A stretch of 64,000 bases of DNA from DATEGZ01 sp035519535 (GTDB lineage: Bacteria > Acidobacteriota > Vicinamibacteria > Vicinamibacterales > SCN-69-37), in contig DATIWF010000118.1 of NCBI GenBank assembly GCA_035519535.1, positions 4,882-68,881 of the forward strand, read 5' to 3'. Positions 22,038-29,685 of the stretch are shown here, piece by piece (within the stretch, counting starts at the first letter, position 1; every line of letters starts with the position of its first letter). Made by a program: the position numbers and the translations under genes. A model generated the notes under the pieces. The model was given only the letters and a program-made list of their open reading frames with translations. It made no database searches and was not told the origin of the DNA.

Positions 22038-24950
22038 ATGAGACGAGTGCAGGTCGTGTTTGGAGCGGCGGTGGTCGCTTTGGCCGTGGCCGTTGGGGCC
22101 GGGCAGGGCGCGGGACCCCTTACGGCGGATGCCTTCAAGGGCATTGAGATCAGAAACGTCGGCGGCGACTACACCACGGGGCGCGTGCAGGACATCACCG
22201 TCGACCCGAATCATCCCAACGTCTACTACGTCGCGTCCGCGGCCGGCGGGCTGTGGAAAAGCGAGAATCGCGGCAACACGTTCACGCCGATTTTCGACAC
22301 CGGCGGCAGCTACAACCTCTGCTGCATCGTCGTCGATCCGAAGAACTCGGACGTGTTGTGGCTCGGAACGGGCGAGAACTCGAATCCGCGCAGTGCGATG
22401 GTCGGCGCCGGACTTTACAAGAGCAGCGACGGAGGCAAGACGTGGAGCCAGGCGATGCTCCCGAAGTCGGAGCACCTCGCGAAGATCATGATCGATCCGC
22501 GCAACAGCAACGTCGTCTACGTCGCCGCGCAGGGTCCGCTGTGGTCCGCGGGCGGCGACCGCGGCATCTACAAAACGACCGACGGCGGTGCGACCTGGAA
22601 GGCGTCGCTCTCGATCAGCGCCGACACCGGCGGCAACGACATCGTCATCGACCCGAACAGCCCCGACGTGCTGTATGCCTCGACGTGGCAGCGCCGGCGC
22701 GGCGTCGGCCAGATGATCGGCGGCGGGCCGGAGAGCGCGATTTACAAATCGACGAACGCGGGTCAGACGTGGACGAAGCTGGCGAAAGGCCTGCCCGAAG
22801 GCGACATGGGCCGCATCTCGCTCGGTGTCGATCCGAAAGCGAAGCCGACCCGCGTCTACGCGCTCATCAACGCGCGGCCGCAGGAGACGGGCTTCTATCG
22901 ATCGGACGATGCCGGCGCGACGTGGGAGCGACAGGGCGCGCCGCTCGGCAAGCCATCGTCGGCGCCGGCTGACGTGCAGGCCGCGCAGCAGCAGGCCGCG
23001 GCCGCAGCGGCGGCGGCCGCCGCCGCGCGTCAGGGTGGCGCGGCGGGCGGCCGTGGAGGCGGAGGCGGAGGCGGCGGGCGCCGTGGCGGCACGCCCGGCG
23101 TCTACACCGGCGGCGATCCCGGGTACTACTACGAGATCTTCGTCGACCCGGTACGGCCCGACACGATCTGGTCCGTCAACACCAACCTCGAATGGAGCCG
23201 CGACGGCGGCCGGACGTTCTCGCCGGTGCCGAACCTGAACGGCGTGCACGTCGACTATCACGTCGTGTGGATCGACACGAAGGACCCGCTGCACATCATG
23301 GTGGGCAACGACGGCGGCGCCTACGAGTCGGTCGACGACGGCAAGACGTGGCGGCACTTCTCGAACTTGCCGGTGACGCAGTTCTATCGGGTGGCCGTGG
23401 ACAACGCGCTGCCGTTCTACAAGATCTGCGGCGGCGCGCAGGACAACGGATCGATGTGCGGGCCGTCGCGGTCGATCAACCGCAGCGGGATTCCGACGAG
23501 CGACTGGCGCACCTCGGGCGGCGGCGACGGGTTCTTCAACCAGATCGATCCTGAGGATCCGAACACCGTGTACTCGTCGTCGCAGAACGGCGCGATCGAG
23601 CGCATGGACATCCGCACCGGCCAGGCCAAGGGCATCCGGCCGCCGCAGTCCCAGGGCGCGGGGCGAGGCGGTGGCGGCGGCGCGGGCGGCGGCGGGCTGG
23701 GCACCGAGGCGCCGGCGCCGGGCGATCGAACCAATTGGGACTGCCCGTACATCATCAGCCCGCATCAGCACACGCGGCTCTACTGGGGCAGCCAGTACCT
23801 CTATCGATCCTACGATCGCGGCGACCACTGGGAACGCATCAGCCCGGATCTCACGCGCAATCTCGACGACCGCGTGATTCCGATCATGGGGAAGGTGTGG
23901 GATCCGGCGACCACCGTCGCCTATCACAACGCGACGACGACGCTCAGCACCATCGTCGCGATCGACGAATCGCCGCTCGTCGACGGCCTGATCTACGTGG
24001 GCACCGACGACGGCAACCTGCAGGTGACCGAGGACGGCGGCAAGAACTGGCGGAAGACGACGCAGTTCGCCAACATCCCCGACGGCTACTATCTGACGCA
24101 CGTCGTCGCGTCGCCGGTAGACTCCAACGTCGTGTTCGTGTCGATCAACAACTGGCAGCGCGGCGACTTCAAGCCGTACGTCGTGCGGAGTGACGACCGC
24201 GGCCGGACGTTCAAGTCGATTTCGGGTGACTTGCCGGACGGCCAGGACGTGTGGTCCGTCCTGCAGGACTGGGTAAATCCGGATCTGCTGTTCGCCGGCA
24301 CCGAGTTCGGCTTGTTCTTCACCGTGGACGGCGGCACGCACTGGGCGCAGCTCAAGGGCATGCCGGTGGCGCAGGTCCGCGAGCTGAAGTTCCAGAAGCG
24401 CGAGAACGACCTGGTGATGGCGACGTTCGGGCGCGGCTTCTGGGTGCTCGATGATTTCAGCGCGTTCCGCGAGATCAGCGCGCAGTCGATGGGTCGGGAG
24501 GCCGAGCTCTATCCGCTCCGCACGACGTATCAGTACGACGAGCAGACGAACGCGCGCCTGGTCTGGGGCAACACCGCGTCACCGAACCCGCCCTACGGCG
24601 CGACGTTCACCTACTCGGTCGGACCGTCCGAGAGCGGCAACCTCGTGCTGACGATTGCGGACGACGCCGGCAAGCAGGTGGATCGGATCGACGTGCCGGA
24701 AGGCGCGGGGGTCCATCGCGTCACCTGGACGCTGCGCGAGAACACGGGCGCAGCGGCGGCAGCCGGCGGACGCGGCGGCCGGGGCGGCGGAGGCGGTGGA
24801 GGCGGCGGGTTCGGCGGTCGTGGAGGCGGCGGAGCTGTCGTGCCGCCGGGCCGCTACACGGCCACGCTCGGCAAGCTCAACGGCGAGGCGGTCTCGCCTC
24901 TCGGCAAGCCGCAGTCGTTCATGGTCGTGCCGCTGCCGAAGGGGGAGTAA
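22038..24950 (+). CDS. Secreted BNR/VPS10-type beta-propeller protein
   Basis: Encodes 970 residues with a signal peptide (VVFGAAVVALAVAVGAGQG). At least nine Asp-box motifs of the S-x-D-x-G-x-T-W kind are seen (SSDGGKTW, TTDGGATW, STNAGQTW, SDDAGATW, SRDGGRTF, SVDDGKTW, TEDGGKNW, SDDRGRTF, TVDGGTHW), arranged as in sortilin/VPS10 and BNR propellers. There are two low-complexity loops: an Ala/Gly run near residue 320 and a Gly-rich run near 920. Such proteins are abundant in acidobacteria; no glycosidase catalytic residues can be assigned, so the role is unknown. ATG 22038 is chosen; in-frame starts from 21909 would translate the tandem repeat. Confidence 0.85.
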   Translation: MRRVQVVFGAAVVALAVAVGAGQGAGPLTADAFKGIEIRNVGGDYTTGRVQDITVDPNHPNVYYVASAAGGLWKSENRGNTFTPIFDTGGSYNLCCIVVDPKNSDVLWLGTGENSNPRSAMVGAGLYKSSDGGKTWSQAMLPKSEHLAKIMIDPRNSNVVYVAAQGPLWSAGGDRGIYKTTDGGATWKASLSISADTGGNDIVIDPNSPDVLYASTWQRRRGVGQMIGGGPESAIYKSTNAGQTWTKLAKGLPEGDMGRISLGVDPKAKPTRVYALINARPQETGFYRSDDAGATWERQGAPLGKPSSAPADVQAAQQQAAAAAAAAAAARQGGAAGGRGGGGGGGGRRGGTPGVYTGGDPGYYYEIFVDPVRPDTIWSVNTNLEWSRDGGRTFSPVPNLNGVHVDYHVVWIDTKDPLHIMVGNDGGAYESVDDGKTWRHFSNLPVTQFYRVAVDNALPFYKICGGAQDNGSMCGPSRSINRSGIPTSDWRTSGGGDGFFNQIDPEDPNTVYSSSQNGAIERMDIRTGQAKGIRPPQSQGAGRGGGGGAGGGGLGTEAPAPGDRTNWDCPYIISPHQHTRLYWGSQYLYRSYDRGDHWERISPDLTRNLDDRVIPIMGKVWDPATTVAYHNATTTLSTIVAIDESPLVDGLIYVGTDDGNLQVTEDGGKNWRKTTQFANIPDGYYLTHVVASPVDSNVVFVSINNWQRGDFKPYVVRSDDRGRTFKSISGDLPDGQDVWSVLQDWVNPDLLFAGTEFGLFFTVDGGTHWAQLKGMPVAQVRELKFQKRENDLVMATFGRGFWVLDDFSAFREISAQSMGREAELYPLRTTYQYDEQTNARLVWGNTASPNPPYGATFTYSVGPSESGNLVLTIADDAGKQVDRIDVPEGAGVHRVTWTLRENTGAAAAAGGRGGRGGGGGGGGGFGGRGGGGAVVPPGRYTATLGKLNGEAVSPLGKPQSFMVVPLPKGE

Positions 24951-24956
24951 TCGCCC

Positions 24957-25059
24957 AGTCGGAAGTGAGAAGCCAGAAGTTGGAAGTACGGAGCGCACGC
25001 CGTCAACGGTTCAGCGTGCAGTCCGACCTTCCTACTTCTGGCTTCGAACTTCCCACTTG
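24957..25059. repeat. GAAGCCAGAAG-type dyad between convergent genes
   Basis: The left arm reads GTCGGAAGTGAGAAGCCAGA then AGTTGGAAGTAC; the right arm reads GTCCGACCTTCCTACTTCTG then GCTTCGAACTTCCCACTTG. The arms are near complements over about 35 bases, with a 30-base centre. It lies exactly between the stop codons of the BNR gene and the phosphodiesterase gene, so it probably ends both transcripts. Confidence 0.75.
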
Positions 25060-25060
25060 A

Positions 25061-27058
25061 TTACCGGCACGCCCCCGGATCGTTCGGTGTGCCGGGATCC
25101 ACGAAACACCCCGCGTACAGATAGCGTTTGCCGCCGTGCTCCTGGTAGATCAGGAGCGTCTCTTTGCCGTTCGCGGCGGTTGATCGCAGGTATTGGAAGG
25201 GCGGACCGGCCGGCGCCGGTTCGCCCTTCAGCGCTTCAGACGCCACGCGTCCGGTCAACGATCCCCTCGGCTTGAGCGTGAGGCCGAGAATGTGCGCGAC
25301 GGTCGGCACGATGTCGGCGTTGCTGACGGGCGGCGCGCTCACGACGCGCGCCTTGAAGTCGGGTCCAATCGCGGCCATGTTGTTGAACGTGTTGTCCCGC
25401 CCGAAGCCGCCGTGCATGCCCTGGCCTTCCTGGAACGTCGTGTCGGAGACCTGGATGCCCGTCTGCAGGTCGTCGGGGTTGAGATAGAACATCTTGAACG
25501 CGACGACGATCGCCGGACGCGGCAGCTTCGTTGCGCCCGCGAGGTTGATTGCGCTCAGGGGCAGCGCGCCTGCGAGCGCGCCGTACTTGTCGTCGACGAA
25601 GACACCGCTGACGTAGTCGTAGGTCACCAGCGACGCGACGATTCGCTGTACTGTGGCCGGGTTGCCGTCCGGGACGTAGATCAGATCCGACCCGCCATTG
25701 GCCGCGACGATCGCCCGCGCGTCCGAGCCGTCGATTTTGAGCACGTCGATGCCGATGAGTCCGTTGCCCGCGATCGGGTGCTCCCAGGTGCCAACCGACG
25801 GATCGATCGCCACACGCCTGAACGCGCGGCTGCCCTCGGCGTGCTGATCGGGATCGAACAGGTTCAGCTTCATCGAGGTCGCGAGATCGATCGCGAGAAA
25901 GCCGTACGGGAGCACGCCCTTGAGCGTGTCGATCCTGCCCGAAGCATCCACGTAGTCGTGTTTCGCGGACTCGGCCGTCGTCGGGCGGCCGGTGCGGTCG
26001 AGTTCGCGGCGGCTGATCGTCGAGACGCCGTGGTCTGACGTGACGATGACGTCGGTGTTCGCTTTGACGGCCGGATGCGCGTCGAGCCAGGCGAGGATCT
26101 GCTGCAGGTTGCGATCGGCATTCTGCACCGAGCGCTTCGACGACAGGCCGTTGACGCCGGGCGCGAGCGTGTTGAGGCTGTCGCCCTCGTAGTGCTGCGT
26201 GCCGTCCGGATCGCGCGACCAGAAGAGCAGCACGAACGGCTGGTCCGGCGTGGCTGCGAACGACGGCAGGAGCACGCGCGTCGCGACGTCCGCGAACCAC
26301 TGCTGCTGGACGACGTTGGCAGCCAGCGTGCCGGCTTTGGTCCGGTCGCCGTAGAACCCATTGTTGTACTGCGACGCCGGGCCGTACCCGTTGGACCGCG
26401 TCGGGGCTTCGGGCGGAATGCCGGCGAGGTCGAGCTGCGACACGAGCGCGGGCGGCAGCGGCAGCCCGGCCGCCGATCCTGTCGCATCGTCGATCACGAG
26501 GCCGGCGGGGAACGGCGTGTAGCCTCGGTTGGCCGGCGCCAGCAGGCCGATGTCCTGGATCGCCGTCGGGCCGAGCTTGCCGATGGCCGCCGTGTGATAG
26601 CCGGCCGCCCGCGCAAGGCTCAGGAGCGTGTCCTCGCCGAGGTAGTTGCCGTCGAGGTGATCGTCGAGGTCGGCAAGCACGCGATCGTTCTCGACGAATG
26701 GCACGGGCGTCCCGGGCGCCAGGTTGAAGTTGCCGGTGTCGAACGTCGCGAAGCCGGCCCAGATGACGTTGCTGAAGTCGCCCGTGTCGCCGAGCTGGTG
26801 GCCCGTCGCGATGGCCGAGCCGTTCGCGGTCGTGAACGTCGGGAACAGCGAGTAGCTGTTCTCGAAGTGCACGCCCTCGCTCCGGATGCTCCACAGCGCC
26901 GGCGTGTCCTGCTCGGTGACCGAGCCGTGTCGGAGGGCGTCGGCGACGAAGATGATGACGTTTCGGCGCGGCTGGGGCTGAAGAGCGCGTCCGGGCGCCA
27001 TCAACAGGCCCAGCGCGGCCGCGACCGCGAGCCAGCCGACCAATCGCTGAGTCCGCAT
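25061..27058 (-). CDS. Secreted alkaline phosphatase-superfamily phosphodiesterase
   Basis: Encodes 665 residues with a signal peptide (LVGWLAVAAALGLLMAPGRA). Metal and nucleophile sites of the superfamily are visible: first Asp in NVIIFVADALRHGS, the expected Thr/Ser nucleophile in FPTFTTANGSAIATGH, the Asp-His pair in VIVTSDHGVST and a later His in QGMHGGFGRDN. This is the type I phosphodiesterase/sulfatase fold; which ester it cleaves is unclear. ATG 27058 is supported by the signal peptide and by GGAGAG upstream; the longer frame to 27313 is antisense to the next gene. It ends next to the dyad at 24957-25059. Confidence 0.85.
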   Translation of the reverse strand: MRTQRLVGWLAVAAALGLLMAPGRALQPQPRRNVIIFVADALRHGSVTEQDTPALWSIRSEGVHFENSYSLFPTFTTANGSAIATGHQLGDTGDFSNVIWAGFATFDTGNFNLAPGTPVPFVENDRVLADLDDHLDGNYLGEDTLLSLARAAGYHTAAIGKLGPTAIQDIGLLAPANRGYTPFPAGLVIDDATGSAAGLPLPPALVSQLDLAGIPPEAPTRSNGYGPASQYNNGFYGDRTKAGTLAANVVQQQWFADVATRVLLPSFAATPDQPFVLLFWSRDPDGTQHYEGDSLNTLAPGVNGLSSKRSVQNADRNLQQILAWLDAHPAVKANTDVIVTSDHGVSTISRRELDRTGRPTTAESAKHDYVDASGRIDTLKGVLPYGFLAIDLATSMKLNLFDPDQHAEGSRAFRRVAIDPSVGTWEHPIAGNGLIGIDVLKIDGSDARAIVAANGGSDLIYVPDGNPATVQRIVASLVTYDYVSGVFVDDKYGALAGALPLSAINLAGATKLPRPAIVVAFKMFYLNPDDLQTGIQVSDTTFQEGQGMHGGFGRDNTFNNMAAIGPDFKARVVSAPPVSNADIVPTVAHILGLTLKPRGSLTGRVASEALKGEPAPAGPPFQYLRSTAANGKETLLIYQEHGGKRYLYAGCFVDPGTPNDPGACR

Positions 27059-27163
27059 GCCTCGAGTCTCTCCGATTGCCGCGGAGTTTACAAAGGGCAG
27101 GCAACGGGAGTGTAACCGCGCCCGCACTGCGGATAGACTGTCGGGCACTCGGCGCAACCCGCG

Positions 27164-28000
27164 ATGACTGACGCCGCGCGAGGAGCCAGGCAGCTCAAGG
27201 CGGAGCAGACGTACAACGCCGCCGCGGATACGTTCTGCGCCGAGCCGTTGGCGTTCTGGGATCGCTACGGCCAGCGAACCGTCGATCGCCTCGGCTTGCG
27301 GCCCGGCGCGCACGTGCTCGACGTGTGCTGTGGTGCGGGTGCGTCAGCGCTGGCTGCCGCGGGGGCGGTCGGTCCCGGGGGGCGCGTGCTCGCGGTGGAT
27401 CTCGCCGGCGAACTGCTGGCGATCGGCCGAGCCCGGGCGCGCGACGCGCAGCTCTCCTGCCTCGAGTTCCAGCGCGCGGACGTGACCGCACTGGCGCTCC
27501 CGCCGGCGAGCTTCGACGCCGTCATCTGCGTCTTCGGCATCTTCTTCGTGCCCGACATGGAAGCGCAGGTCGCCGCGCTCTGGCGCCTCGTGAAACCCGG
27601 CGGACAACTCGCCATCACGACCTGGGGACCTGACATGTTCGGTCCGGGCTACCCGCTGTGGCTCGAGGCCATCAGACAGGTCCGTCCCGACCTGACGTCC
27701 GCGGTCAATCCCTGGGATCGCATCACGACGCCCGAGGCGGTCCGCGAGTTGTTTGCGCGCGCAGGCATCGCGGGCGTCGAGGTCGTGCCAGAGGCGGGGC
27801 ATCAGCCCCTGCGCACGCCGGAGGATTTCTGGACGGTCGCGCTCGGCAGCGGATTGCGCTGGGCCATCGATCAGCTGGGCCCGGAGGCGGCGGTCGGCGT
27901 CAAGCGGACCGTGCTCGACCAGCTCGCCGCCGCTCGCGTCGACCGCATCGCCACCAACGTGATCTACGCCGCCGCCAGGCGGCCCGCCGATCCGGCCTGA
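27164..28000 (+). CDS. UbiE-like class I methyltransferase
   Basis: Encodes 278 residues. Motif I is VLDVCCGAGASALAAA, followed by VLAVDLAGELL, the motif-II-like FDAVICVFGIFFVPD, and LVKPGGQLAITTWG, matching the UbiE/Methyltransf_11 group. Substrate unknown. It is the first gene of a tight three-gene plus-strand operon (one base to the DUF6064 gene, one base to the next methyltransferase). Confidence 0.87.
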   Translation: MTDAARGARQLKAEQTYNAAADTFCAEPLAFWDRYGQRTVDRLGLRPGAHVLDVCCGAGASALAAAGAVGPGGRVLAVDLAGELLAIGRARARDAQLSCLEFQRADVTALALPPASFDAVICVFGIFFVPDMEAQVAALWRLVKPGGQLAITTWGPDMFGPGYPLWLEAIRQVRPDLTSAVNPWDRITTPEAVRELFARAGIAGVEVVPEAGHQPLRTPEDFWTVALGSGLRWAIDQLGPEAAVGVKRTVLDQLAAARVDRIATNVIYAAARRPADPA

Positions 28001-28001
28001 C

Positions 28002-28640
28002 ATGTCGCTGCCGTTCTCGCGCGACGCGTTTCTCGACGTCTTCGCCGCCTACAACGCCGCGCTGTGGCCCGCCGTCGTGACGCTCTGGCTGGTGACCGCC
28101 GGCGCCGTCGGGCCCTGGATGCGCCTCGGCCGGCCCTCCGGCCGCGTCCTGATGGCCCTGCTGGCCGTGCATTGGATCTGGTCGGGCGTCGCGTATCACT
28201 GGCTGTTCTTCAGCCGCCTCAATCCGGCGGCGCTGGTCTTCGGCGCGCTCTTCACGCTGCAGGGACTCCTGTTCGGCGTGCTGGCGGCCCTCGCCCAGGC
28301 GCGGTTTGGCCTCGCCCGCAATGCGCGCGGCGTGCTGGGCGGGGTCTTCGTGATCTACGCGCTTGCCTACCCGGCGATCGGCATCGCGGCCGGTCTGCGC
28401 TATCCGCGCGTTCCGCTCTTCGCCGTGCCGTGCCCGACGACGCTGCTCACGGCCGGGTGGCTCATCAACGCCACGGGCGTCCCCCGCGTCGTGAGGATCA
28501 TTCCGGCGCTCTGGGCGGCGATTGGCAGCACGGCGGCGATCGCACTCGGCATCCGCGCCGATTGGGTGCTGGTGGCCGCGGCGGTGGCGCTCGTGATTGA
28601 TGGCGTGGCGCCGCAGGCCCTGGGCGCCAGGCAGCGCTGA
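28002..28640 (+). CDS. DUF6064-like membrane protein
   Basis: Encodes 212 residues with about six hydrophobic helices. YNAALWPAVVTLWLVTAGAV at the N-terminus, WSGVAYHWLFFSRLNPAAL, and the conserved PCPTTLLTAGWLINA are typical of the DUF6064 family. No function is known. It is sandwiched between two methyltransferase genes with one-base gaps, suggesting they are made together. Confidence 0.8.
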   Translation: MSLPFSRDAFLDVFAAYNAALWPAVVTLWLVTAGAVGPWMRLGRPSGRVLMALLAVHWIWSGVAYHWLFFSRLNPAALVFGALFTLQGLLFGVLAALAQARFGLARNARGVLGGVFVIYALAYPAIGIAAGLRYPRVPLFAVPCPTTLLTAGWLINATGVPRVVRIIPALWAAIGSTAAIALGIRADWVLVAAAVALVIDGVAPQALGARQR

Positions 28641-28641
28641 C

Positions 28642-29298
28642 ATGCGCGATTGCTGCGGAACGTACGGAGACACGGCGTCGGGCCAGTTTGGCGCCGCGGT
28701 CGCCCGGCGCGACCTCGACGCGTACCGGCGCCGCGGTCCGGATCGGGTGACGCGGCTGATGCGGGACGCCGTGATCGGCGCCGCCGGTGATTCACGGCCG
28801 GCGACGGTGCTGGACATCGGCGGCGGGATCGGCGCGCTCAGTCTCGAGCTGATCGCGGCGGGGGTCGGCCAGGCCACGGTCGTCGACGCCTCGCGGCCGT
28901 ATCTCGAGGCGGCGCGCGCGGAGGCCCGGCGCACCGGACGCGAGGACCGGCTCACCATCGTGCCCGGCGATTTCGTCGAGCTGGCGCCGACGCTGGCCGC
29001 GGCCGACGTCGTCGCGATGAACCGCGTGGTGTGCTGCTATCCGGATGTCCGCGGGCTGCTCGACACGGCGCTCGCGCGCTGCGGACGCGTGTTTGCGTTC
29101 TCGTATCCGAAGCGCCGGTGGTACATCCGCGCGGTCGCCGCGCTCGGCAACGGGGTCCGCGGGCTGACGGGCCGGCCGTTCCGGACGTTCGTCCACGACG
29201 AGCGCGCGATGCGCGCGGTGGCCGCCGCGGGCGGCTTCCGTCCGCAGGGCCGGCGCGAGACGTTCGTCTGGCGGGTCGAAGTCTGGACCCGCGCCTGA
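28642..29298 (+). CDS. Class I SAM-dependent methyltransferase
   Basis: Encodes 218 residues, starting at ATG 28642 one base after the DUF6064 stop. Motif I is VLDIGGGIGALSLELI, followed by ATVVDASRPYLEAA, ADVVAMNRVVCCYPD and FAFSYPKRRWYIRA. The layout resembles Mg-protoporphyrin O-methyltransferase-like enzymes (BchM group), but no chlorophyll genes are near. An N-terminal MRDCCG cysteine pair precedes the fold. Substrate unknown. Confidence 0.85.
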   Translation: MRDCCGTYGDTASGQFGAAVARRDLDAYRRRGPDRVTRLMRDAVIGAAGDSRPATVLDIGGGIGALSLELIAAGVGQATVVDASRPYLEAARAEARRTGREDRLTIVPGDFVELAPTLAAADVVAMNRVVCCYPDVRGLLDTALARCGRVFAFSYPKRRWYIRAVAALGNGVRGLTGRPFRTFVHDERAMRAVAAAGGFRPQGRRETFVWRVEVWTRA

Positions 29299-29299
29299 C

Positions 29300-29328
29300 T
29301 TGACACCGCAGTATCCTCGCTATATATA
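29300..29328 (+). promoter_or_regulatory. Near-consensus sigma-70 promoter of PadR-ADOP operon
   Basis: TTGACA (29300-29305), a 17-base spacer and TATATA (29323-29328). This is the best -35/-10 pair in the window. The start codon lies 12 bases downstream, so the leader is at most a few bases long. The region around the start, TATATATATTGTGGCTACAT then ATGT, is AT-rich and holds the 8-bp palindrome ACATATGT over the start codon, a plausible PadR operator for autorepression. Confidence 0.75.
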
Positions 29329-29340
29329 TTGTGGCTACAT

Positions 29341-29682
29341 ATGTCGTGGCCACTGACAGACCGTGAGCTCAAGCGGGGCAGCGCGACGCTGCTGGTCCTC
29401 GCGCTCGTCGACCACACGCCCCGCCACGGGTACGAGATCGGCAAGCAGATCGAGGCGCGGTCGGGCGGCACCATCACCTTCCAGATGGCGTCGCTCTACC
29501 CGCTGCTGTACCGGCTCGAGCGCCGCGGCTGGATCGAGGGCAAATGGCGCCAGCGCGACGGCGGACGCCGGCGGCGCTACTACCGCATCACCGCCGCCGG
29601 CCGGCGCGTGCTCGCGAGCGAGCGCGGCGTCTGGCAGGCGTTCGTCCGCGCGCTCGACCGCGTGGCGGGATTGAAAGGCTGA
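29341..29682 (+). CDS. PadR-family transcriptional regulator
   Basis: Encodes 113 residues with the compact PadR winged helix: KRGSATLLVLALVDHTPRHG, YEIGKQIEARSGG, the recognition helix ASLYPLLYRLERRGWI and the wing RRRRYYRITAAGRR. It lacks a long C-terminal domain. The ADOP gene starts three bases after its stop. The unusually strong promoter upstream fits a strongly repressed operon. Confidence 0.92.
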   Translation: MSWPLTDRELKRGSATLLVLALVDHTPRHGYEIGKQIEARSGGTITFQMASLYPLLYRLERRGWIEGKWRQRDGGRRRRYYRITAAGRRVLASERGVWQAFVRALDRVAGLKG

Positions 29683-29685
29683 CCC

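Noticed and set aside
27059..27313. N-terminal extension of the phosphodiesterase
   Set aside because: The extra 85 residues are antisense to the start of the methyltransferase gene and precede a clear signal peptide.
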